Below, in pieces: positions 30,258-41,103 of a stretch of DNA of 64,000 nt (the first letter of the stretch is position 1; the number at the start of each line of letters is the position of its first letter). The position numbers were made by a program, and so were the translations under genes. The DNA comes from Cylindrotheca closterium (lineage: Eukaryota > Bacillariophyta > Bacillariophyceae > Bacillariales > Bacillariaceae): contig CAKOGP040001112.1 in assembly GCA_933822405.4 (NCBI GenBank), positions 775,887 through 839,886 on the forward strand, read 5' to 3'. The notes under the pieces are model-generated. The model was given only the letters and a program-made list of their open reading frames with translations. It was not told the DNA's origin and did no database searches.

Positions 30258-31007
30258 ATGCTCCGATCCGCCGCCTCCCTTACCTTGCGTCATTCGCGTA
30301 AGGCTGTTAATACCTCGCTTCTTCAAGATTTATCGAGAAACAATTACTTGTTGTCGTCCCAATCCCACCTGCGCGTTCGATCCTCCGACTTTTTGCGAAC
30401 CTTGAGCAGTCAAACCAAGAAGGAAGAACCACCGAAGAAGAAAGGGGGAGAAGAGGATGATGAAACAAAGGAGATTGTTTTGACGCCAGGTGAAACTGTG
30501 GTCGCAGTCTCACGTCTTGGACTATGGGCTGGAATCTTTGCCTTTGCATGTGCTTGCGCCTTTTACATTGGACGTGAGCTGATTCCTACAAAGATGAGCC
30601 CCAACAGTGTTTTCAATGGGGCTACTTCAATCATCCGAGATAATGCTCAAGTGAAACGTGTTTATGGAGATAAGTTGAAGTTCTATGGCAAGGATCATGG
30701 TGGTCACCGAGAAGGACGACGCAACTTTATCGAACACACGCAATATCCAAGCCCAGATGACGGATCCAACCGTACCAGGGTCCGCTTCAACCTGGAGGGT
30801 GAATTCAACTCCGCGTTTTGCTTCGCTGAAGTATCAAGTGGAATGTCTTCTGGCGAATTCGTCTACATCTTGGTTCAAGACAAGAGATCGGGAAGAGTGA
30901 TCACAGTCGTTGACAACCGTGCCGCTTTGACTGCCAAGCAATTGTCTGGTGGAAATGCCGAAAGTTCACAGGCATTGCAACAACTACTTGGAGGTGGCAA
31001 GAGTTAA
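30258..31007 (+). CDS. TIM21: TIM21-like subunit of the mitochondrial TIM23 translocase
   Basis: The ATG at 30258 opens MLRSAASLTLRHSRKAV, a basic amphipathic mitochondrial presequence; the frame further upstream is UTR-like. The product is 249 residues. A membrane span at about residues 88-106 (GLWAGIFAFACACAFYIG) is followed by the intermembrane-space domain. That domain has SPNSVFNGATSIIRDNAQV, YGDKLKFYGKDHGG and GEFVYILVQDKRSGRVITV, in the order seen in Tim21. The protein links the TOM complex to TIM23 and respiratory complexes at the inner membrane. Confidence 0.9.
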   Translation: MLRSAASLTLRHSRKAVNTSLLQDLSRNNYLLSSQSHLRVRSSDFLRTLSSQTKKEEPPKKKGGEEDDETKEIVLTPGETVVAVSRLGLWAGIFAFACACAFYIGRELIPTKMSPNSVFNGATSIIRDNAQVKRVYGDKLKFYGKDHGGHREGRRNFIEHTQYPSPDDGSNRTRVRFNLEGEFNSAFCFAEVSSGMSSGEFVYILVQDKRSGRVITVVDNRAALTAKQLSGGNAESSQALQQLLGGGKS

Positions 31008-31399
31008 ACTTTGTCTATTAAAGGAGAAGAAAGTGGCAGGGTTATGCTATGACGATAAATACTCACATCTATATTGCATTATTTCTCAAGTTTTAAAGTT
31101 TTAAAAAGATAGGAAGTCGTCGCTGGTGATGTACTGTCTTGCTCTTGGCTATCACTCGACTTGGATTTCCATAATATCGTGCCTAGAAATAATGTAGGTG
31201 TCTCTTGAAACTCCAACTTGGCAGTATGTACTGTAGAAGTTTTATTTCTGACTCCTTCGACTGTCGACGTCGTCTGTATATTGTACGGGTGTTCTCTCTA
31301 AAGATACAAAACTCGCAACCAGAATTTCTGATTGACTTTCTGCGACGCAATAGGCTTCTTTGTCATTTGGTTTAGAAAAGAAAAGAGAAAGAATAACAG
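31008..31399. other. Intergenic spacer between TIM21 and a secretory protein gene
   Basis: 392 bp. It is AT-rich in its first third, probably the 3' region of TIM21. I see no RNA gene, repeat or clear promoter motif. Confidence 0.4.
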
Positions 31400-32662
31400 A
31401 TGGCTCAACCTTCAATCACCATGAGACTAACGACTCTATGCTTCATCACCATCCTTTATGTGGATCTGACAGCAGTGTCAGCGTACACCCCACATTTCCG
31501 TCCTCATCATCTTAGGAGTCAGGATATGACAGGAATTTGGAAGTTGACACATCAATCATCATTGTTGCCGAATGTCAAGTCAGATGACAACACTAGCGAA
31601 GAAGAAATACTGCTAAGTCTAAACGAAGATGGTACATTTGATCGATACGAAACTAGTTCGGAACTTCAGGATCAGGATCTTCACATGACATTGGGCCGAG
31701 GGGGTTCGTGGGAGTACCGTGACAACAAGCTGTTTTTGGCTCCCCAGCGCCCTGAGGACGCAGATCCCTCCAAGGTCCATGACACTCTATTAGCTGGAGA
31801 ATTGAATATCAAAGTTAGTGATTCGCTAGTTTTGGAAGACAAAGTAGAATTAGAAGAAGGCAATGCTGATGGAGAAGTCAAGAAGGAGGACAACAACAAT
31901 GCTGAGATTGATGTCCACTTGTCCATTGCCCAAGGCAATATTTCCGTTGGGAAGTTCATGTATCCTAGAAAGCACAAAGCTTTCTTTGATGACCCCATGC
32001 TTTTCAAAAAGTCTTCCGTCGGTAGTTTCTCAGCTTCACAGGTGCTAGGGAATCTGAATGCCAGGCTGAAGAGCGAGCGAGAGGAAAAGAAGCCTGTGGC
32101 CAAGTACCACAAGAAGGACTTTCACGGTCGCAAGTTTTACTTGACAGCTAATCCTCATCCTGTGGATCCAGCCTATGCAGAGCAGGACAAGCGTTATGAT
32201 GAAACCAAGGTTCTTCATCATATGCAATTTCACACTATCGATTTCCACAAAAATAACACCTTCTCCGTCATTGGTACCGAAAAGATACTTAGAGGTCGTT
32301 TTGGACTAGCTGGAGAGAAGCGAGATCGACTATGGTTCCAAGTATCCTTGTTTGGTACTGGCCGTTCCGCTCCTGGATCCGTCTACAGCGAAGGACGTCT
32401 GCTGACTCATGAAGACAGGAGGGGCTATGTTGGTAAGGTTGAAGAGTTTCAAAAGAACAATTCCACTCGCTACTTCATCACTGAAGGGCTATACTATTAT
32501 GGAACTGATTTGCAAAGGGCATTGAGACCCGATTCTGGAGGTGTCTTCAGTTTGCAAGAGATTGACGACGAGGCGAAGGAGGAAGAGGAGGACTATGGAG
32601 AGACGGATTCGGAGGACTGTGCTGATGAAAATGCATGGGATGAAGAGGATGCTTTCCAGTAG
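31400..32662 (+). CDS. Unrecognised secretory/plastid-type protein with acidic tail
   Basis: A single exon of 420 residues. Residues about 8-29 form a signal peptide (LTTLCFITILYVDLTAVSA) followed by YTPHF, which could be a Tyr variant of the ASAF plastid motif. Two segments resemble small beta domains: DMTGIWKLTHQSS with LSLNEDGTFDRYE, and FHKNNTFSVIGTEKILRGRF with RDRLWFQVSLFG. The second half of the first domain also has WEYRDNKLFLAP. This pattern of a strand-rich fold with GTFDRY and GRF/GxW turns recalls lipocalin-like or plastid FIBRILLIN-like barrels, but the resemblance is too weak for a call. The last 40 residues are strongly acidic. Confidence 0.72.
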   Translation: MAQPSITMRLTTLCFITILYVDLTAVSAYTPHFRPHHLRSQDMTGIWKLTHQSSLLPNVKSDDNTSEEEILLSLNEDGTFDRYETSSELQDQDLHMTLGRGGSWEYRDNKLFLAPQRPEDADPSKVHDTLLAGELNIKVSDSLVLEDKVELEEGNADGEVKKEDNNNAEIDVHLSIAQGNISVGKFMYPRKHKAFFDDPMLFKKSSVGSFSASQVLGNLNARLKSEREEKKPVAKYHKKDFHGRKFYLTANPHPVDPAYAEQDKRYDETKVLHHMQFHTIDFHKNNTFSVIGTEKILRGRFGLAGEKRDRLWFQVSLFGTGRSAPGSVYSEGRLLTHEDRRGYVGKVEEFQKNNSTRYFITEGLYYYGTDLQRALRPDSGGVFSLQEIDDEAKEEEEDYGETDSEDCADENAWDEEDAFQ

Positions 32663-32970
32663 TTCAGTTGTCTGGTGTATTATCATTGTGCTTTATTTGT
32701 ACCATTTTTTGGAAGAGTTCGAGGAGAGATGAGGTGAAGGATATGCTACAGTCGCGAACAGAAGTAGTTTTAAAATTTTAAACTGAAGAATAAAAGTCGA
32801 AGTAGTCTTTTCACTTGTGTTGCAGCATGCATACGACACGAACGAACTTGAAACTGAAACAATCATTTGAAAAGGCCATTCCTCAAACAGAGTTTGTCTC
32901 ATTAATACTGGACAACAAACAGAGTTCCTTTGCGTCTATCTCATTGCTAGTTTAAAAAAGTAGAGGCAAA

Positions 32971-35277
32971 ATGGATGAAGCTCCCATGGACGTGGATCCC
33001 GTTGATGATGGACCAAGGCACATGACAGCTCCCCTTCCAATGACACCAACACCTGCTACCGCACCAGCCGACAACATGTCCAAAGAGGAGGAAGCTAGAC
33101 ATTCCATTGAAATGTTAAGAGGAGATGATGTTTCCGCGCGTGTGGCAGCAGCAAGTCGCTTGGAATCTATTGCGTCGGTATTGGGAGAAGAACGAACCCG
33201 TCAGGTAGGTGATTTTCATTGTTGGTTGATGTACCTCTTTAATATTGATCTGTGTCGTTCACCTTTGTGACTTTACTTACTGCATAGGAGCTACTGCCGT
33301 TTATAACGGATGGTGCCGACGACGAAGATGAAGTGTTATTGGCTATAGCTGGTTCACTCGGAAAGCTGGTGAGACATGTTGGCGGCAACGACCATGCACA
33401 CAATCTGTTGCCCCCACTAGAGTTGCTATTGTCAGTCGGTAGGTACATTTTGTGGGTGGATGGAACAAAAAACTGAGCGTGACTCCATTTTCTAATAGAC
33501 TTGATGCGTGGCATGTTGTAATTATTTGTAGAGGAAGCAAGTGTTCGAGAAGCAGCTTTTGCAAGCATGAAAACCGTTTCGGAAAGTCTTCCTGAAAATA
33601 CATTCCGAGATCAATATGAAAAGGTCCTTTCGCGGCTGGCGAAGAGCGAATGGTTCACAGCACGAATGTCTTCTGCAGGTCTGATTTGCTCTGCATACCC
33701 TAGGTTTACATCGGAACAACAAAAAGTGCATCTCTCCTTGTTCACGGGTCTATGTCAGGATGATACACCAATGGCGAGACGAGTGGCTGCACAAAACCTT
33801 GGGGAGATGATTCGAAACGTTGTGGAGTCGAATGGTAGAGAAACACTAGCGTTGGATGGGATAATCACAACATCACTGATCCCGCTCTACGAAGAACTTG
33901 CATCGAATGATCAACCGGTAAGTTAGTCACACTCTATGTGGTGCCACGCCACACTGCACCTCTGATCATTCCTGTCCATAGGATTCCGTTCGTTTACAAA
34001 CGACGCACAATTGCGTAATATTTGGGCATGCCATGGGAACACTAGCAAAGACGGGCCCATTGCAAGCGAACGAAACGGCGTTGATTCAAAGATTAGTCCC
34101 CTTGATCATGGCAACGATAGACGATCGATCGTGGCGCGTACGATGGACTGCAGCTTCCAAGTTTGCTGAAGTAATTGGGGGTTTTGATGCACTTCCCAGC
34201 GTTATGGATTCATTGATTCCTGCCTATGAAAAACTGCTGCAAGATCCCGAAGCTGAAGTTCGAACCGCTGCCACTTTTAATCTGGCGGCTGTTGCCAAGA
34301 ACTGCACGACGCCTGTCCCCGTCCCACCCATTGGTCGTATGCCCACCGAAGAAGAAATGGTGAATTACCAAGGAGAACGAGTCAGTGCTGCTGAGCGATT
34401 GGTAAAACGAGTAACATCCTTGACGGAAGATGACAGTGAACATGTACGAGCGGCGTTGGCCATGGTGGCCACCGAGTTGGCACCCATATTGGGCAAGGAC
34501 GCGACTATTATTCATTTGGTCCCGCCCATCTTGCTCCTTTTGCGAGATGCCGCATCGGAAGTCCGATTAAACCTGATATCGTCCCTGGGTGCCTTGAATG
34601 AAGTGATTGGTGTTGATCTATTGTCACAGTCGCTACTTCCAGCGATTTTGGATCTGGCACAAGACGGAAAATGGAGGTAAGTCTGAATCTGAGTGGAATC
34701 ATGAATGAAATATTTATTTTTGAAACTGGAAAGAAGCTCATCTTTGGTCTATCTTGTCGCTTTTAGAATCCGTTTAGCCATTCTTCAGCACATGCCCCTC
34801 TTGGCAAAGCAGCTAGGAAGAGATTTCTTTACCGAAAAGTTGTCATCCATTTGTGTCGGTTGGTTGGGAGATGACATTGCCAGTATCCGTGCGGCAGCCG
34901 CCAACAACTTGGCCGAACTCACAAAACTCTTTGGGACCGATTGGGCCTGTGAATACTTGATTCCATCGGTCGATGACATTCGACTCCATCCCTCCTATCT
35001 TCGACGACTCACGGCTGTCCAAGCCTGTTCCAAAATGGCCATGGAGATGGACCCTGGCATGGCTTCCATTGAAATTCTCCCCATTATTTTGGAAATGGCC
35101 ACGGATACCGTACCCAATATTCGCTTCAACGTTGCCAAAGAGCTGGGTAAACTATCCAAAGTCTTTGATCAGAACATTTTTGATCAGCAAATCTATCCCA
35201 TACTCACCCTGTTGATGGATGATCCGGATCGAGACGTTCAGTTTTTTGCCAAGAAGGCTTCCAAACGAACGGAATAA
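32971..35277 (+). CDS. PPP2R1A: PP2A 65-kDa regulatory (scaffold) subunit A
   Basis: There are five exons: 32971-33204, 33288-33438, 33532-33917, 33982-34676 and 34767-35277. The four GT-AG introns (83, 93, 64 and 90 bp) all keep frame, giving 658 residues. A ~45-residue Pro/Thr-rich start precedes about 15 HEAT repeats. Diagnostic stretches include [34 protein letters not shown] and [18 protein letters not shown], which closely follow animal and plant PR65. The protein is the horseshoe scaffold on which the PP2A catalytic C subunit and variable B subunits assemble, in cytosol and nucleus. It has more introns than most genes in this window. Confidence 0.94.
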
Positions 35278-35668
35278 AGCACTACTGTAGAATCTCCAGG
35301 AAGGAAAGCGAACAGTAGACTATACTGCTGCTTGACAGCTGGGTTCTCTCAATGACATGTACCAGTAGATTCTGACAGGCTCTGAAACTTCAACTGTTTG
35401 ACGCCCCACTTTCTTCAGTTATATATTCAATTCGAGCCAGTCAGTCGTGGGACCCGACCTCAAATCTTCCGCTCTGCGTCGTACTTTTTCTACAGACTTC
35501 CACACGACTTCTTTGATTCGTTGATTGCTTCGAGAAGAAGGGGAAGAAGTGTATCAGAAAATCCGAAAAACTATCATTTGCACGTGCAAAAATCATTGCA
35601 AATACGAACTTTGGTTTCACCACCGTACACAGAACAATTGGCCACCATACACAATACATACAGCGAGT
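35278..35668. other. Intergenic spacer before the kinase gene
   Basis: 391 bp holding the 3' region of PP2A-A and the probable promoter of the kinase. The kinase frame is open upstream to 35525, but the first convincing start is ATG 35669. No RNA gene or repeat was seen. Confidence 0.4.
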
Positions 35669-38160
35669 ATGGACCACATAGACGACAGGTTAACGATAGA
35701 TGAGACACCGGAACCTTGTCCTTCAGAAGCTTTTGATGAAGACGGAAATGTGACTCGAGTGGACAATCTTGTTTTCATTGATGGGGTGCTGGGACAGGGA
35801 GCCTTTGGAACGGTTCGATTGGCACGCCGCAAGTTGAATGAATCCTCCACCGTTCTCCCTAGTCCTAAGGCACCTCCTCCGAAGACAACACCTCCTGCCA
35901 ATTCCATCTTGAACAATTCCTTTTTTGCACCTCCGACCTCAGCTGGGACGCCTTCCAATAATAGTACAAAACAAACTTCCGCAGAACCATCAAAAGGCTT
36001 CGAATCAATAAAGCCACCAAAGTCACCAACACGCAATTCTCGAAGACATCAACGCACCAAGAGTCGGTCAGTCCCCTCTGGTGGTGAATTGTTTGGCGGT
36101 GATTTGTTTGGTGGACTTGACAAAATGTTGCAAATTACACCCAGCAACGGCAGCTCGATGAGCATTGGCCGGTCATTTACCCAATCGGGGAAAAAGACAC
36201 CGTCGGTCGTGGGAAATCTGGGGCTGTTCATTCGCCAAAAGGCATCCTTTGACAATGATGAGGAAGCCGAAGAGCTGGTAGCGGTCAAAATATTTTCCAA
36301 ATCCATCCTCAAGCGGCGTCGTACCATGGAACGTGACAAATCAACTCGAAAAATGAAAGTCAAAACGGCACTGCAGCAAGTGGAGCGGGAGATTGCCTTG
36401 ATGAAGAAGTTGTCCCATCCCAACATTGTAACACTCTTGGATGTTATCGATTCGCCCGGTAATGACATGTTGTACATGGTGTTGGAATACATGCCGTTGG
36501 GAGAAATTTTGACATATCAGAATGACGGTACCTTTCGACGAAAGGAACCGAAAGCGGGTTGTACCAAGAAACAGATTACAGGCCTTGTCGATGGTCATTT
36601 TGATGAAGAACACGCCGCACTCTACTTTGTGGATATACTTCATGGATTGGCCTACTTGCATCAACATCACATTTGTCACAGAGACTTGAAACCAGAAAAC
36701 ATCTTACTGGATTCCCGGGGAATTGCCAAACTCGGAGACTTTGGAGTCTCGCACATTTTTGAAAAGGAATCCGAAGCCATTTCCAATCGGCGTCTAGATG
36801 CGAGTTCACATTCTCATGAAAGCAGCGCCGAATTCGTACTTCACCAATTGGAATCGCATCCCCCCAACAAGCTTACAAGAATGGATACGGATCATGCCTT
36901 GGAAATGTCTGGTCTATCGGATTTTGGAATGCTGACCAAGACGGAAGGGACCTATTGCTTTTGGAGTCCAGAAATGTGCGAGGGGTCCAAGAAATTCTCA
37001 GGTTATGCGGCCGACATGTGGGCTGCGGGTGTTTGTTTATACATTTTTGTCACGGGGAAGTTGCCGTTCTATTCCGAAGTTCCAACCGATTTGTTTGAAG
37101 CCATTAGCGGATGCCGAGTTAATTTCAAAGCTTTGCATCTAAGCGCGGACTTGAAGGATTTGCTCTGCAAGTGCATGGAACAGGATCCTCAAAAACGAGC
37201 GGGAGTTGGTGACTGCTTGACGCATCCCTTTCTGAAAAAGGCTCGAGAACAACGAATTCGTCAATTCTCCAGAGAATTTGAAATGTCTCGTCAACGCAAG
37301 ATTGTGCTAAATGAAGAAGATATTCGAATGGTAAGGATTGTATTGCATTGTGCTGGATGCTCTCCGCATTTATGGCTATCATTTTCTCAATTTCATCTCT
37401 CCTTTCCCAGGCATTCCGAGTGGTGACAAACCTTCCGTCAGCTTTCATGAAGTCAGCCAGTAAGACCATCCAAAACCGTGCCAAAAAGCTGCAAGAAGCA
37501 TTCTCACAAGGAGCGAGCAGTGGTGACTCCAGTCATGTACGGAAGCATCGATTGTTTAATAAGCAGTCTTCTGTGGACTCTTCCCTCTTTTCTGCAGAAT
37601 CTGGAGAAGACCATTCCAATCATGCATTTGGAAGTAGCTTCAAGTCAAAGATGAGCTTTGGTGATGATAGTCTCAGAATACGGAAACTCTTTCACAAACA
37701 AACCTCTTCCAATGGATCGACATCCTCTGGGAATGGTGCAAACAAAACGAAAACGACTCGCGACGACGAGTCCTTGACGGACAGTCCCACCGTACGCCAA
37801 AAAAATGCAAAAGGATCCCCTCCATCCCCCAAGGGTGGTCCAAAAGAAGCACTTCAAGGAGAAGTCCGAGTTAGGCATGATGTTCGTCGCATGCCTTCGG
37901 GGATTTCTTCGGCAGCCTCGATTGACAGTTTTGATAGTCTGCCTCCCATATTAAGCGAAGACGACGAGTTGAATGTATCTGAACACTCCCAGATCAAAGT
38001 CAAAGATGGGGTGTTGCGATCGCAATCGGAAGAATTGTCAAATTTGGCAAGAAGTGAAAGTGGGATTAGTACCATCACCAAGTCAAAGAAGACGAGTAAA
38101 CGACGCAAAATGAAGGATGGCAAAGACGCCACCTGCAACAGTTCCTGTATTATTCAATAA
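35669..38160 (+). CDS. CaMKK/SnAK-like Ser/Thr kinase with large insertions and C-terminal CaaX box
   Basis: Exon 1 is 35669-37330 and exon 2 37411-38160, with an 80-bp intron (GTAAGG to TCCCAG) and 803 residues. The Gly loop LGQGAFGTVRLARR lies at about 41-54. About 150 Ser/Pro-rich residues then separate it from the ATP-binding Lys in LVAVKIFSKSILKRRR (about 203), which, with the following EREIALMKKLSHPNIV, resembles CaMKK and plant SnAK kinases. Catalytic HRDLKPENILL is at about 336 and DFGVSHIFE at about 357. A 65-residue insertion precedes TEGTYCFWSPEMC (about 430), where SPE replaces APE. The C-terminal ~250 residues are Ser-rich and disordered and end CNSSCIIQ, a CaaX-type prenylation signal. 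CaMKK-type kinases phosphorylate the activation loop of AMPK/SnRK1 or CaMK; the target here is inferred. Confidence 0.88.
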
Positions 38161-38378
38161 ACAACTACCCACGTGTATTTTTAAAATGGTGAATATTCAC
38201 TACATCGTATATCATAATTGTACAGAGTTATATATTTTCCTGACGACAGGTAACCCAATTCTTCACGCAAAAACATTCGTGGACAAAGACATTCATTTAC
38301 AAATATAGACCCACATATATAGTTTCTCAAAGTTCCCAATGCCGTGCATTGGCTGCTGTTGTTTTCCCTCGATCCCCT

Positions 38379-40456
38379 TTATGATTGCGTCAACCAATTA
38401 TCAGCAACGCTTTCTTGATTCAAGGGAGGTGGACCATCGCTGCCCTTGACCAAATCTGCCGGGTCGGCATTGACCAGGTCGTAAATTTCCGTGGTCGTCA
38501 ATCGATTGTCAGTCGTCATGACATTTGGTCGTGGAATATTGGAACCACCTTCAATGGGGCTGTCAAACATAGGCTCATTTTCCAAATCTATGCCAAGGGC
38601 TTCCATCGTCGTGGTACGGGTCGACAAAGGCTCTGGCTTGGCCATGAGCTCATTAATATCCAAAGTGGTCAAACGGTTGGAATCCTTTAAAGATTCAGGC
38701 TTGGGGGCCACTGGAGGTTCTGACCGTTTGGGACTGAGTTGCGATTGCTCCAAGTTATCACTCAACTTCTTGACTTCATGATCCGAATTGAATTGGCCAT
38801 TGTAGTATTCGGGCATGTATTGTGCCTTGAGACGATTCGATGCCATACTATTATCGCGGTTGAGAGCCGCTCTCTTGACCTGGTGCTTGGTTTCTGAACT
38901 CTCTGCTTGATGTGAGGTGTCACGCTTGACCATTTGTGGCTTGGGCATGTACCCGGCATTGTTTCTCATTGGACTAATGTCACCGGCACCTGGAACTGGA
39001 ACGGGTTGGCTGTACGCCATTGGCTTATTTTGTTGGTCCACCCAGCCTGGTCTGGGATTTCCCTCTGCTCCGCCCGACCACGTGCGTGCAATATCCATAT
39101 TTACATTGTAGGTTGGCTTGGGACTTGGAGTACTATTGGCTGGAGACAATTGACGTGGAGGTGATCGGTACTGTCCAGTAGCCCAGTATTGTTGTGGTGG
39201 CCCAGGACGAGGCTCGAAGGCTCTTTGGTCAGCCGGAAGAGCTACTGAAGCACCAATTAGAGGGTTGAAAGCAAGAGAATGTTCCCGTCCACCCCAGCTC
39301 CCCGACCGCTGGTGTCCTGGCATGGCAGGAGGCGGAGTTTGATTGTAGGTCCAGCTTCCGGAACGTTGATGGGTGAGTCCATGGACCGCAGGGGGTGGCG
39401 GAGGAGGTGGATAAGGGAATGAGCCCCAACTTTCAATTCTGCCCGTGGAATACTCTCGGAGTTGATTACTACCAACACGTCCGTAATAGTCTGGTGGCGG
39501 CGGTGGTCCACCATGGTGGGGTGGGGCAATTCCCAAACTGCCACTACTGCTGTGGCGACCAGCAGGTGGATACGCTCCAGGAGCTGCTGGAGCCGCCATT
39601 GGCGAAGCAGCTGATCCAAAGGATGGTGTTCGCTTGCCACTGTCCGCCAAGAATGGATCTCTCCAAGAAAACCCCTCGACCGAAACAGCTTCTCCATCCT
39701 GGAGATATTCTCGGCCAAGACTGTGATCTCGGGCAAGAACTGGCTTTTCTGCCTTGCTCGATTCGGTCTTTGTTCCGGCTGCAAAACGTGTCACTTTGGC
39801 ATCGGCAGCCTTCTACATTTTTTTTAAGGATTGTGAAATCATCAGTCATCCAGCATATGGATAAAATGGAATTTAAAAGCCAAACTTGCAATTGCACTTA
39901 CAGGACTCTTTTCGTCTTCGCCCTTTTCATCTTCTTGTTGCTTGCGAATCAAAGGTGCCTTTTCTCGCAATGCTTGACTGGTCTTTTCTCTAGCCTTTTT
40001 GTCGCCGACATCATTCCAAAGGCCGGTCTTTTCGTCTAATTTCAAAAATCGACCAGGTGGCACTTGACCTCTCCAGATACGGATAATCTCCAAAGCGACC
40101 AGTGGCTTGTCGAGACGCTTGCTATTGACATATTCCAATTTGCGGTCTTCTACCATTTTACGATATTGCTTGTTTCCCGAGTGATGGTTTGTACCTCCAC
40201 CTCGGCCGTACATGACATCGTTCTCATGAGGATCTTTAATTCCTTTTAGCGGCCAGTTGGCATATTTCTTCTTTAATTCTTCTTTCTTCTTGCGATCCTC
40301 TTCTGCCGTTTTTGCATCTTCCTCCTTTTTGACTTCCGTCATGGGCTCATCGCCTTTCACGGAAGCTTCGGATTCTTTTTTGGGTTCTGATGCTGTCACT
40401 CCTTCTGTCTTTACTTCCGTTGTCTCGGATTCTTTAGTGCTTTTATCATCGCTCAT
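38379..40456 (-). CDS. DUF6824-type domain protein with Pro/Gly-rich tail
   Basis: Exon 1 is 40456-39902 and exon 2 39812-38379, with an 89-bp intron (GTAAGTG to ATGTAG), giving 662 residues. An acidic/Lys-rich start leads to the domain at about 75-170. Its marks are NDVMYGRGGGTNHHSGNKQY, followed by YVNSKRLDKPLVALEIIRIW and GLWNDVGDKKAREKTSQALR. This GRGGGTN...GNK signature is widespread in diatom proteins annotated only as a domain of unknown function and is sometimes linked to DNA binding. The second half is Pro/Gly/Ser-rich with repeated HQRSGSW motifs, consistent with a disordered regulator. Nuclear function is inference. Confidence 0.83.
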
Positions 40457-41103
40457 ATTTCTATGCTGTGTAGTTTGTAGTTTGTCTATCTATCGAATGG
40501 TTATACGCTGTATGTGGCAACTGAGGCGCTTCTATTCAACAGTTCTCTTCAATTTCAATATGCGACTATTGGTTTGTCTTCGTTGTCTTGGGGTTTCTAT
40601 TTTTTCCGTTCTCTCAGAAATGTGAGTCGTCAAGTCTGCCTTACACATAGTCTTGGGACGTACGCCACTGTAGAAATGTACTGACAAACTCGGGATCATC
40701 AAACAAAAGTGACCTTGCTTTTCAAAACCGCCGAACCTCCGGGTTCATCCTCCGGGTTTAAGTCGTGGAAGTCACTCTGTAGTGATGTCGCAAGACAATA
40801 TTTGCTATTCCTTTTTTGTCACAGCGATATACAGTGAGACAATATTGCAAATTAGACCATGAAAACTACAGAACGTCGTGGATCAGCAGGATGTCAACGC
40901 GTGTGGCAGAACGATAACGGATGGAAGCAAGACGGAGGAAAGACAGGCCCAACCGATCTCTAATGAAAGGATGACGATTCGCCACGATTGATTGATTGAT
41001 TGATTCATTCGACAGTTTTGACCGCTTTAGTCCGAGCGTCGTACGTGTACGTCGAAACATTTTGCTCAACAACCAAAAATCAAAAAACGTAAATTTCTTC
41101 ACC
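40457..41103. other. 647-bp spacer between divergent genes
   Basis: The spacer carries the promoters of the DUF6824 gene (left) and the CobW gene (right). Visible items are a repeated CCTCCGGGTT at about 40735-40760 and a run of five GATT units at about 40986-41005 ending in GATTCATTCGAC (41002-41013), a relative of the TCGTTCGA element, about 100 bp before the CobW start. No RNA gene was recognised. Confidence 0.4.
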
